Notes under the pieces: model-generated
What the model was told of the DNA's origin: nothing
The model's input: the letters and a program-made list of their open reading frames with translations, nothing else
Databases searched by the model: none
Translations under genes and position numbers: made by a program
Part shown: positions 23,201 through 30,009 of the stretch, one piece after another
How positions within the stretch are numbered: position 1 is the stretch's first letter
Layout of the letters: each line of letters begins with the position of its first letter
Assembly: GCA_002929055.1 (NCBI GenBank)
Contig: PERY01000001.1
Coordinates: forward strand, 24,855 to 88,854
Length of the DNA: 64,000 nt
Source: Methylocystis sp.
GTDB lineage: Bacteria; Pseudomonadota; Alphaproteobacteria; Rhizobiales; Beijerinckiaceae
Reading direction: 5' to 3'

Positions 23201-23551
23201 ACCGCGACCTCGATGATCGGCTTCATCGCGCTTGCGGGCATCGTCGTGCGCAATTCGATCCTGCTGGTCGATTTCATCCGTCATCTGCGGGAAAAGGGCA
23301 TGCCCCTGCGCGCGGCTCTGGTGGAGGCGGGCGCCGTTCGCTTCAAGCCTATCTTCCTCACCGCCGCGGCCGCGATCATCGGCGCGGCCTTCATTCTCAC
23401 AGATCCCATCTTTCAGGGGCTGGCGATCTCTCTCGTCTTCGGCCTCGCGTCGTCGACGGCGCTGACGCTGCTCGTCATCCCCGCCATATACGTCGTATTG
23501 CGCGACGACGAACGGCCGCCGCCGGCGCGGCATGAAAGGACGCCCGCATGA
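20267..23551 (+). CDS. RND efflux transporter permease (AcrB/HAE-like family)
   Basis: A proton-driven inner-membrane pump of 1094 residues, normal for the family: a first helix after PLLLLASILVGLIALQAL, a large periplasmic domain, LMGYTINRVSLFALIFSIGI then LVDDAIVVVENIVRHW with the TM4 proton-relay Asp pair, a repeat of the fold with MIGFIALAGIVVRNSILLVD, and a final LTLLVIPAIYVVL. Between helices there is a short His-rich cytoplasmic stretch (GHDHSHARG, near residues 536-544). Substrate unknown; context suggests export of sulfur-derived or electrophilic toxicants. It overlaps its adaptor and the downstream AhpD-like gene by 4 bases each. Confidence 0.92.
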   Translation: MSEDTADGRMAAPEFHPGISGTLTRTFINSPLTPLLLLASILVGLIALQALPREEEPQISVPMVDIMVQANGYKAEDAIELITRPLEDIIKGVNGVEHVYSQTRDDNVMVTARFFVGTPQDNAVLRVHDKIRANIGGLPKGIPEPLIVGRGIDDVAIVVLTLSARPERAGGWTDNGLFQVAEELQHELTKVDNVGLSYIVGGSPNQIRVEPDPERLSQYGVTLNQLIDKLTNANRSFQVGAFREGDRSVPVVAGQTLQGVPDIGLLLLTTRDGRPVYVKDVANVIVGASEPDRRSWTMTKGKDGALVKRPAVSIAIAKRKGANAVIVAEEVLHRLESVKGRIVPEDLEIAVTRNYGETATEKANELLFHLSLATVSIVLLIVVMVGWREGVVVFVIIPTTILLTLFASWLMGYTINRVSLFALIFSIGILVDDAIVVVENIVRHWQMRGERSLIDSAVEAVAEVGNPTIVATLTIIAALLPMMFVSGLMGPYMSPIPANASLAMVFSFFVAMTITPWLLLKIAGRHFEQAGGAGHDHSHARGAMGDFYARIATPLLEGRTRSQRFLTAVGVATLLSMGLFYTKSVRVKLLPFDNKSEIAVVVDLPRGASLEETDRVLTAAAQRLKDIPELTSIQSYAGAAAPFNFNGLVRHYYVRAMPEMGDLAINLLPKDERKRASHAIALEIREKLKGLPVPEHTAVKVVEVPPGPPVLSTLLAEVYGPDAQARRDLATKLRKAFDNVDFVVDTDDSFGQRAERLRFAIDQDALEYHGVEERAVYDTIGALVGGVKIGFSQRGGGAKPIDVTVALPRSQMTTGERILSTPLPAGGTVRQGANVELGDVVKATRELGSYPIFRHNGRFAEMVSAEVAGRFEAPIYGMFAVEDEIKKLDWGKDGAPAIKYHGQPLDDSQPTLLWDGEWEVTYVTFRDMGAAFMVALLGIYLLVVAQFGSFKLPLVILAPVPLTLVGIVIGHLLFNAAFTATSMIGFIALAGIVVRNSILLVDFIRHLREKGMPLRAALVEAGAVRFKPIFLTAAAAIIGAAFILTDPIFQGLAISLVFGLASSTALTLLVIPAIYVVLRDDERPPPARHERTPA

Positions 23552-23916
23552 CCAATGACTGGCCCGAACTCGCAAAGGCTCTGACCGCCGACATTCGAAA
23601 TCTGCGCGTTGGCGCGCCAGATGTCATGAAGGCCTTTTCCTCTATGGCGACTTCTGCGGGCGCGACAGGCGCGCTCGACGCGAGGACGAAGGAGCTTGTC
23701 GCGCTGGCTGTCAGCGTCGCAGTGCGCTGCGACGATTGCATCGCCTTGCACGCCAAGGCCGCGGCGGAGCGCGGCGCGACGCGTGAGGAGATCTTGGAAA
23801 CCCTCAGCATGGCGATCTACATGGGAGCCGGGCCTTCGGTGATGTACGCCAGCCACGCGCTTGCAGCCTTCACGCAGTTCGAGGCCGGCAAAAACCCCCA
23901 ACCGCAATCCGCCTGA
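23548..23916 (+). CDS. AhpD/carboxymuconolactone decarboxylase-like protein
   Basis: 122 residues of the AhpD-like all-helical fold with the redox motif CDDCIALH (Cys61, Cys64, His68), which gives these proteins thiol-disulfide or peroxidase-reductant activity. The ATG overlaps the RND permease stop by 4 bases, and the rhodanese gene follows 20 bp downstream, so it belongs to the same operon. A role in reducing persulfides or sulfenic species is plausible from context; classical carboxymuconolactone decarboxylation is unlikely, since no aromatic pathway genes are nearby. Confidence 0.85.
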   Translation: MTNDWPELAKALTADIRNLRVGAPDVMKAFSSMATSAGATGALDARTKELVALAVSVAVRCDDCIALHAKAAAERGATREEILETLSMAIYMGAGPSVMYASHALAAFTQFEAGKNPQPQSA

Positions 23917-23935
23917 TCACAGAAAGGAAAATCCA

Positions 23936-24280
23936 ATGTTCTCTGGCCTGATCTCAAAGCTCACCGGCGCCGGCGACGCTCTGCCGACGATCGAGCATGA
24001 CGATTTCGCGCGCATCGTGAAAGATCACTCCTGCGCCATCGTCGATGTGCGGGAGCCGCATGAATACGCCGCCGGCCATGTGCCCGGCGCGCGCAACCTG
24101 CCGCTCTCGCAGTTCCAGCCCTCGCAACTGCCCAAGGGCGACTGCGTCATCATTTGCCAGGCCGGCGGCCGCTCGGCCAAGGCGCTGACGCAGGCGGTTC
24201 AGTCCGGGCGAAAGGACGTTCGCCATTACGCGCCGGGCACGGGCGGATGGCGCGCCCGCGGAGGCGACGTCACGGCGTGA
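23936..24280 (+). CDS. Rhodanese-like sulfurtransferase
   Basis: A single rhodanese domain of 114 residues: DVREPHEYAAGHVPGARNLPL, then the active loop CQAGGRS with Cys74 carrying the persulfide, and a terminal GTGGWRA. The loop length (six residues after Cys) fits sulfur rather than phosphate substrates. ATG 23936 has AAAGGAAAA at correct spacing; the upstream in-frame sequence overlaps the AhpD-like gene and is not domain-like. It is the last gene of the BigR-site-E operon, likely moving sulfane sulfur made by SQR to acceptors such as glutathione or sulfite. Confidence 0.9.
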   Translation: MFSGLISKLTGAGDALPTIEHDDFARIVKDHSCAIVDVREPHEYAAGHVPGARNLPLSQFQPSQLPKGDCVIICQAGGRSAKALTQAVQSGRKDVRHYAPGTGGWRARGGDVTA

Positions 24281-24293
24281 ATTTGCAGCATTC

Positions 24294-24317
24294 GCTCCCG
24301 CCCCACGGGGCGGGAGC
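24294..24317. terminator. GC-rich hairpin between convergent rhodanese and carbonic anhydrase genes
   Basis: GCTCCCGCCCC (24294-24304) and GGGGCGGGAGC (24307-24317) form an 11-bp perfect inverted repeat almost without a loop. It lacks a T-run on either side. Position between two convergent stops suggests a bidirectional transcription block. Confidence 0.5.
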
Positions 24318-24366
24318 CGGCGCGCTCCGGCGGCCGAAATTATGTCTGGCCGCCGAAACGAAACGC

Positions 24367-24954
24367 TTACGCCGCGCGGCCCGCCGCTGTGGCCTCTGCG
24401 ACCTCGTTGAGCTTTCCGGTCTTCACGTCGTAGACATAGCCATAGATCGGGACATTTTTCGGCGCGAGCGGATGCGAGCGGATGCGCTTGACGTCCTCGA
24501 CGACGCTGCCTTCGATGGATTTGATCGTGTGCCATTTGATGAAATGGCCCGCGACGCAGCCGCCGCCATGCTGCGGGTTCGACCATTTCAGGGTCGACAT
24601 ATCCAGCGCCGCCGTCGCGAGGCTGTCCTCCAGAAGATCGCCCATCACCTCGTCGCAAAACAGCTCCATGCCGCAATTGGTGTGATGGATCACGAACCAT
24701 TCCCTGGTGCCGAGCAGCTTGTGTGAAATGACGAGCGAGCGGATTGCGTCATCCGAGGCGCGCGCGCCGGCGTTGCGGATCACATGCGCATCGCCTTCGG
24801 AGAGGCCGGCGTATTTGGCCGGATCGAGGCGCGCGTCCATGCAGGTGAGAATCGCAAAGCCGCGCGCCGGCGGAAGCGCGAGATCGCCCCTGGCGCCGAA
24901 GCCCGAGACATAAGCCGCGTTGGCGGCCATCACTTCATCGACGATCTTGCTCAT
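24367..24954 (-). CDS. Beta-carbonic anhydrase family protein (clade D / COS hydrolase-like)
   Basis: 195 residues with zinc ligands Cys38, His91 and Cys94 ([16 protein letters not shown]) and the Asp40-Arg42 dyad. The pattern [21 protein letters not shown] and the C-terminal [15 protein letters not shown] place it with the clade that includes mycobacterial Rv1284 and the carbonyl sulfide hydrolase of Thiobacillus thioparus, not with the housekeeping type encoded at 53926-54642. ATG 24954 is the family start. It is convergent with the sulfur operon. CO2 hydration is the default function; hydrolysis of COS is an open possibility. Confidence 0.85.
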   Translation of the reverse strand: MSKIVDEVMAANAAYVSGFGARGDLALPPARGFAILTCMDARLDPAKYAGLSEGDAHVIRNAGARASDDAIRSLVISHKLLGTREWFVIHHTNCGMELFCDEVMGDLLEDSLATAALDMSTLKWSNPQHGGGCVAGHFIKWHTIKSIEGSVVEDVKRIRSHPLAPKNVPIYGYVYDVKTGKLNEVAEATAAGRAA

Positions 24955-25180
24955 TGCATTTCTCTCCCTCGAGCTTTTTTTGCTGTTTGTCGCGCGGCGT
25001 TTGACCTTGGCCAAATGTGAAGCGCTTCGTCGCGCATTACAAGCAAAGTAAGGTCATCAAATCCGTGACAAAGTCGCTTGACCGCGCGAGATAAGAAAAG
25101 TCGTGGTCACGTCGCTAAGCGTTACTATATAACATCCGCTCTCGCAGGCTGCGGCCCACTCGTTGAACATGGTTGAGGTA

Positions 25181-26059
25181 ATGAACGAACTCGCTGATCT
25201 CCTTCCCGGCTTCGCTTCGCACTGGATCGACACGCAGGCTGGTAAAATCTTCGCGCGGTCTCACGGCGCCGGTCCCGCCGTCATTTTGCTGCATGGCTTC
25301 GGGGAGACTCATGCTGCATGGCGAATGATCGCGCCCAAGCTGGCTGAACGCTTCACCGTCGTCGTTATGGATCTGCGCGGCTATGGATGGTCGGCGGCGC
25401 CAGCCAGCGAGAAGGGTGAAGCTTACACGAAGCGCGAGATGGCGGACGACGTGGTCAAGGTCATGGAGGCGCTCGGCCATGTGCAGTTCGCGCTCGCCGG
25501 CCATGATCGCGGCGCACGTGTCGGCTTGCGCCTCGCGCTCGATCATCCCGGCCGACTGACAAGGCTCGCGCTCATCAACATTGCGCCCGTGGACGACGAT
25601 TTCGGCGGCGCGGATCTCTGGCGTCTCGGCCGCGCGCGCTTCCTCGCCACGGAAGCGCCGCGCCCCGAGGAGCTGCTCGCGCTCGATCCTGCGGAGTTTC
25701 TGAACGACGCGCTGAAGGATTCGACAAAGGCGAAGTCGCTCGACGTCTTCGGAGCGCAGGCGCTCGCGCATTATCACGCGGCTTTCAACGATCCCGCGCG
25801 CATCCACGCCTTCTGCGAGGACTTCCGCGCCGGGGCGGGCGTCGACAAGGAGGCGATTCTCGCCGACAAGACGGCGGGCAAGAAGCTGCTCGTCCCGACG
25901 CGCATCATCTATGGAGGGGCGACCTTCCCCGACGGCGCGGCGCTGGAGAGCGCATGGAAGGAATGGGGCGTCGACGACGCTTGCGGCCTCGACAGCGGCC
26001 TTTACGCCATGGAGGAGGCGCCCGAGGCGACGCTGCAGGCGCTCGAAAGCTTCCTTTGA
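25181..26059 (+). CDS. Alpha/beta hydrolase, fluoroacetate-dehalogenase-like with lost catalytic residues
   Basis: 292 residues closely resembling haloacetate dehalogenases: MNELADLLPGF at the start, LLHGFGETHAAWR (oxyanion region), DLRGYGWS, and GHDRGARVGLRLALDHPGRL with the nucleophile Asp109 and carboxylate-binding Arg110 and Arg113. However, the catalytic His normally in SGHF-PEEAP is Leu274 here (DSGLYAMEEAP), and the triad Asp in LDI is Asn133 (LINIAP). The His-Trp halide-binding pair is also missing. ATG 25181 matches the family N-terminus; ATG 25169 and TTG 25163 are in frame upstream. It overlaps the patatin gene by 4 bases. Dehalogenase activity is doubtful. Confidence 0.8.
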   Translation: MNELADLLPGFASHWIDTQAGKIFARSHGAGPAVILLHGFGETHAAWRMIAPKLAERFTVVVMDLRGYGWSAAPASEKGEAYTKREMADDVVKVMEALGHVQFALAGHDRGARVGLRLALDHPGRLTRLALINIAPVDDDFGGADLWRLGRARFLATEAPRPEELLALDPAEFLNDALKDSTKAKSLDVFGAQALAHYHAAFNDPARIHAFCEDFRAGAGVDKEAILADKTAGKKLLVPTRIIYGGATFPDGAALESAWKEWGVDDACGLDSGLYAMEEAPEATLQALESFL

Positions 26060-26928
26060 CGAAGACTGCGGAGTTGCTCGCCGGCAAGAGCGTCGCCGTC
26101 GCTCTCGGCGGCGGCGGCGCGCGGGGCCTCGCTCATATCAGCGTTCTGCAGGCGCTCGACGACATGGGCGTTCGCCCCGTCGCCATTTCCGGCACCTCCA
26201 TCGGCGCCATCATCGGCGCGGCCTATGCGGCGGGCTTTTCCGGCGCAGAGCTGCGGGCGCACACGGAAGCCATTCTCGGCAATCGGATCGGCCTTGCGCG
26301 CAAGCTTCTCTATGCGCGCGCGCGCCGGCGCCAGCCGCTGCTGACGCGCCTCGCCCATCCATTGCTCTTCGACGGCGCGCGTTTCCTGGAGGTCTTCTGG
26401 CCGAAGGGCATGCCGGAGCGCTTCGAGGATCTCGAAATTCCGATGACGGTGGTGGCGACGGATTTCCGCCGGCGTTGCGAAGCCGTGTTCTCGCAGGGGC
26501 CGCTGCGTCCGGCGGTCGCGGGCTCCATGGCGATACCCGGCGTCGTGCGCGCGCCCAGGAGCGAAATCGGCTATCTCGTCGACGGCGGCCTCGTCAATCC
26601 GCTCCCCTATGATCATCTTGCGGGACGCGCCGACATCGTCGTGGCGGTGAACGTCTCCGGCAATTCGGGCGTGGAGAGCGACGCGCGCGCGCCCTCTCCC
26701 ATACAAACCATGATCGTCGCCACTCAAATCCTGATGAACACGATCAGCGCGCGCATGATCGAGGAAAGCCCGCCCGACGTGCTCATCGCCCCGGCCGTGC
26801 ATCAATATCTCGCGCTGGACCTCTTCAAGACCTCGCGCATCTTCATGGCCGGCGACGCCTGCCGCGACGCGCTGCGCAAGGGGCTGCTGCAGGCCGCAGA
26901 GCGGCTGGAGGCTCAGCGCCTCGCCTGA
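26056..26928 (+). CDS. Patatin-like phospholipase/acyl hydrolase (RssA-like)
   Basis: About 290 residues with the patatin Ser-Asp dyad: oxyanion loop GGGGARGLAHISVLQAL, nucleophile elbow GTSIGAIIGAA and the DGGLVNPLP Asp. Members hydrolyse acyl chains from membrane lipids; the exact substrate is unknown. The most likely start is TTG at 26056, overlapping the hydrolase stop (TTGA), because the family glycine loop begins about 15 residues later; no ATG lies close by. Its 3' end overlaps the convergent tadA end by 16 bp. Confidence 0.85.
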   Translation: MTKTAELLAGKSVAVALGGGGARGLAHISVLQALDDMGVRPVAISGTSIGAIIGAAYAAGFSGAELRAHTEAILGNRIGLARKLLYARARRRQPLLTRLAHPLLFDGARFLEVFWPKGMPERFEDLEIPMTVVATDFRRRCEAVFSQGPLRPAVAGSMAIPGVVRAPRSEIGYLVDGGLVNPLPYDHLAGRADIVVAVNVSGNSGVESDARAPSPIQTMIVATQILMNTISARMIEESPPDVLIAPAVHQYLALDLFKTSRIFMAGDACRDALRKGLLQAAERLEAQRLA

Positions 26929-27359
26929 AAGAAACCGCGCAGAAGTTCGGCCGCCTCGCTCTCGCGTATGCCGCCATAGACCTCGGGCGCATGGTGGCAG
27001 GTGGGTTGCGAGAAGAAGCGCGGCCCATGCTCGACCGCCCCGCCCTTTGGGTCGCACGCAGCGAAGTAGAGCCGCCGGATGCGCGCGAAGGAAATGGCGG
27101 CCGCGCACATGGCGCAGGGCTCGAGCGTGACATAGAGATCGCACTCCAAGAGGCGCTCGTTGCCGATCGCTTCGCAGGCGTCGCGGATGGCCAGCATCTC
27201 GGCGTGCGCCGTGGGATCGCGATCGCGCAAGGTGCGGTTGCCCGCCGCCGCGATCACCGCCCCCGCCCGCACGACCGCGGCGCCGACCGGCACTTCCTGT
27301 GCGGCCGCAGCGGCGCGGGCGGCTTCAAAAGCGGCGGCGAAGGGGTCGGCGGCGGTCAT
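26913..27359 (-). CDS. tadA: tRNA(Arg) adenosine-34 deaminase
   Basis: Converts A34 to inosine in tRNA-Arg(ACG), essential in most bacteria. 148 residues with the zinc deaminase motifs HAEM (His ligand and catalytic Glu) and PCAMC. Family blocks NRTLRDRDPTAHAEMLAI, LYVTLEPCAMC and GGAVEHGPRFF are all present. ATG 27359 (MTAADPF) is preferred over the in-frame start 8 codons upstream because the conserved fold begins directly after. It is divergent from rluB with a 70-bp gap. Confidence 0.95.
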   Translation of the reverse strand: MTAADPFAAAFEAARAAAAAQEVPVGAAVVRAGAVIAAAGNRTLRDRDPTAHAEMLAIRDACEAIGNERLLECDLYVTLEPCAMCAAAISFARIRRLYFAACDPKGGAVEHGPRFFSQPTCHHAPEVYGGIRESEAAELLRGFFQARR

Positions 27360-27429
27360 TCCAGCATTTCTCCCGAGGTTCACACTTCATCGCGCTTCAA
27401 AGCGCTGCGCGCGCCTGCTATCAGAACGC

Positions 27430-29448
27430 ATGGCCGACAAAAAACCAACCAGGCGCCCCGGCGCCCCCGGCGGCGACCGCCTCATGCGCCGCCGCGACTC
27501 CCGATCCGACGCGACGCAGGGCGAGGCGCGCAAGAATTCCGCTCCGGGCAAAAGCTTCTCTTCGGGTAAACCCAATTCCGGCAAGCCTGCTTTCAAGAAG
27601 CCGCATGCGGATAGCGATGTGAAGAGTTTCGCCCCGAAAGGGGCAAGGCCCCTCAAAGGAATACGCGCCAAAGCAAGACCCGCCCCCGCGCCGGTGGAGA
27701 AGACCAGCGCCTTCGAGGGCGAACGCATCGCCAAGGCGATGGCGCGCGCCGGCGTCTGCTCGCGCCGGGACGCCGAGGAGTGGATCGCGGCGGGCCGCAT
27801 CGCCGTCAATGGCCGCGTGCTGACGGCTCCGGCCGTCAATGTGACGGAGGCCGACAAGATCACCGTGGACGGCGCGCCCATGCAGGCGCGAGAGCGCACC
27901 CGCCTCTTTCTGTTTCACAAGCCGCAGGGCCTCGTGACGACGGCGAGCGATCCGGAAGGACGCCAGACCGTCTTCGCCTATCTCGAGGACCGCCATCCCG
28001 ATCTGCCGCGGCTCATGAGCGTCGGCCGGCTCGACATCAACACCGAAGGGTTGCTGCTGCTGACCAACGACGGCGGCCTTTCACGCACTCTGGAGCTTCC
28101 CGCGACAGGCTGGACCCGGCGCTATCGCGTGCGCGTGCATGGCGAGATCGATCAGGCGCGCCTCGATGAACTCAAGAAGGGCGTCACCGTCGACGACGTT
28201 ACCTATGCGCCGATCGAGGCGCGGCTGGAGCGCGTGCAGGGGGCCAACGCCTGGATCGCGATGAGCCTCACCGAAGGCAAGAACCGCGAAGTCAAACGCG
28301 TCATGGAGCATCTCGGTCTGGATGTGACGCGGCTGATCCGCATCTCCTACGGGCCCTTCCAGCTTGGCGATCTCGCCGAAGGCGTGGTCGAGGAAGTGAA
28401 GCTCAAGACCTTGCGCGAACAATTGGGCAAGAGCCTCGCCGAACTTGCGGGAGCGGATTTCGCCTCGCCGCTGCGCGAAGCGACGCCGGCAGAGACGCAG
28501 GAGCGGCGCGTGCGCACCGAGACGCGCGCGCGCAAACATGTGTCCGTGCTGCGCCAGGAGCGGGACGAAAAGAGCGAGAAGGGGCCGCGTGCGCGCATCG
28601 AACGCGGCGCCACGGCAGACCGCAAGGGCCGGGCCGTCGCCGTCGAGCGCGTGACGCCGACTCGTCGAAAGCAAACCGATGAAGAAGCGCCTTCGCGCAA
28701 CGCCAGACGCTTCGATGCGATGCGCAGCGGCGGCGACCGCAAGCCTGGAGGCGAAGCCGGCGAGCGTTCCGGCAGGCCCGCGCGCGCCGCGCGGGGACCG
28801 CGCGAGGAACGTTTCGGCCGCGAGGAGGCCGGACGCAGCGACGCAAGGCGCGCGCCCGAGCGGCGATCCGCGCGCTTCGACGAACAGCGGGGCCAGCGGC
28901 CCCCACGGGCGGCGCGCGAAGGCGGCGAGCCGAGGCGCGACGCGCGCCCGCGCGGCGAACGCAGTTTCGAGCGGGGTTCGGATGAGCGTCCGCGCGGCCG
29001 GACGAACGCCAGCGCGCCGCGCACGGGAGAGCGGCCCAACCCCCGCGCCGGCGCCCGTGACGAGGGACGTTTCGAAAGACGTCCGCCGCGGCGGGACCGC
29101 GACGAACCGCGCCGCGACACTCGTCCCGACGCTCGCGCGCCGCGCGCCGCAGCCAGCCGCGACGAACGGCCCCGCAAATTCGACCGGCCGCGCGAAGGCG
29201 CCGAGGGCAGGCCTCCGAGAAGCGACAAGCCGACGCGCAGCGACAAGCCGCCGCGAGCGCCCCGCAGCGCAAGCGACAGAGGCGGCGCCAAGGGGCCGCA
29301 CAGAAGCGGCGGCGCGGAACGTGGCGCAGGCTTTGGCAAGGGGCCGCCGCGCGGTCGCGGCGGGCCGGGGAGAGGCCCAGGTAAAGGCCCCAGCAAGGGC
29401 CCCGCCAAGGGCGCGCCGCGAGGGCCGCGCAAGCCGCGCGGGGAATAA
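27430..29448 (+). CDS. rluB: 23S rRNA pseudouridine synthase (RluB/RsuA family) with very long basic tail
   Basis: 672 residues. After a basic ~90-residue N-terminal extension comes an S4 RNA-binding domain (IAKAMARAGVCSRRDAEEWI) and the pseudouridine synthase core with FHKPQGLVTT and the catalytic Asp in GRLDINTEGLLLLTNDGG; EGKNREVKRVMEHLGL closes the domain. From about residue 340 onward the chain is low-complexity Arg/Gly/Pro/Asp-rich with repeating ERRSAR, GERSFERGSDERPRGR and GPGRGPGKGPSKGP elements, probably a disordered RNA-binding tail. Such tails are common in Rhizobiales RluB but vary in length. rsmD follows with a 3-bp gap, so the two rRNA modifiers are one operon. Confidence 0.92.
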   Translation: MADKKPTRRPGAPGGDRLMRRRDSRSDATQGEARKNSAPGKSFSSGKPNSGKPAFKKPHADSDVKSFAPKGARPLKGIRAKARPAPAPVEKTSAFEGERIAKAMARAGVCSRRDAEEWIAAGRIAVNGRVLTAPAVNVTEADKITVDGAPMQARERTRLFLFHKPQGLVTTASDPEGRQTVFAYLEDRHPDLPRLMSVGRLDINTEGLLLLTNDGGLSRTLELPATGWTRRYRVRVHGEIDQARLDELKKGVTVDDVTYAPIEARLERVQGANAWIAMSLTEGKNREVKRVMEHLGLDVTRLIRISYGPFQLGDLAEGVVEEVKLKTLREQLGKSLAELAGADFASPLREATPAETQERRVRTETRARKHVSVLRQERDEKSEKGPRARIERGATADRKGRAVAVERVTPTRRKQTDEEAPSRNARRFDAMRSGGDRKPGGEAGERSGRPARAARGPREERFGREEAGRSDARRAPERRSARFDEQRGQRPPRAAREGGEPRRDARPRGERSFERGSDERPRGRTNASAPRTGERPNPRAGARDEGRFERRPPRRDRDEPRRDTRPDARAPRAAASRDERPRKFDRPREGAEGRPPRSDKPTRSDKPPRAPRSASDRGGAKGPHRSGGAERGAGFGKGPPRGRGGPGRGPGKGPSKGPAKGAPRGPRKPRGE

Positions 29449-29451
29449 GCC

Positions 29452-30009
29452 ATGCGCATTGTCGGCGGCGCGCTGCGCGGGCGCGCGCTTTCCACGCCGC
29501 GCTCGCAGGCGATCCGCCCCACATCGGACCGTCTGCGCGAATCCGTTTTCGACATTCTCGCGCATAGATTCGACGATGCTGTCGCCGGCGCGCATGTCAT
29601 CGACCTTTTCGCCGGCACCGGCGCGCTCGGGCTCGAAGCGCTGTCGCGCGGCGCAAAGCGCGCGCTTTTTGTCGACGATGGATCGGAAGCCCGCGCGCTG
29701 CTGCGCGCCAATATCGAGGCGCTCGGCCTCGGCGGCGTGACCCGCATCTTCCGCCGCGACGCGACGAAGCTCGGCGATGCGCCGCCGGGCGAGGCCTTCT
29801 CCCTCGCCTTTCTCGATCCGCCCTATGGCAAGGGGCTCGCCGAGCCGGCGCTGCATGCGCTCATAGACGGCGGCTGGCTCGCGAGGGACGCATTGCTCGT
29901 CATCGAGGAATCGGCCGATACGGCGGTCGAATTGCCTGCGGCGCTCAAACAGGAAGACGAACGCCGCTATGGCGATACGCAATTCGTCTTCGCGCGATAC
30001 GCGCTTTAG
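29452..30009 (+). CDS. rsmD: 16S rRNA (guanine966-N2)-methyltransferase
   Basis: 185 residues: MRIVGGALRGRAL at the N-terminus, RPTSDRLRESVFDIL, SAM loop DLFAGTGALGLEALSRGA, and the catalytic N-methyltransferase motif DPPYGKGL. All are diagnostic for RsmD. It is translationally close to rluB and convergent with mutS; the two stop codons overlap by 4 bases. Confidence 0.95.
   Translation: MRIVGGALRGRALSTPRSQAIRPTSDRLRESVFDILAHRFDDAVAGAHVIDLFAGTGALGLEALSRGAKRALFVDDGSEARALLRANIEALGLGGVTRIFRRDATKLGDAPPGEAFSLAFLDPPYGKGLAEPALHALIDGGWLARDALLVIEESADTAVELPAALKQEDERRYGDTQFVFARYAL

Noticed and set aside
29221..29448. Repeats in the rluB tail as a CRISPR or tandem-repeat array
   Set aside because: The repeats are irregular, in frame and explained by low-complexity protein sequence.
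28081..29982. Long minus-strand frames opposite rluB and rsmD
   Set aside because: They are complements of the Arg/Gly-rich tail and of rsmD; no start signal or domain.
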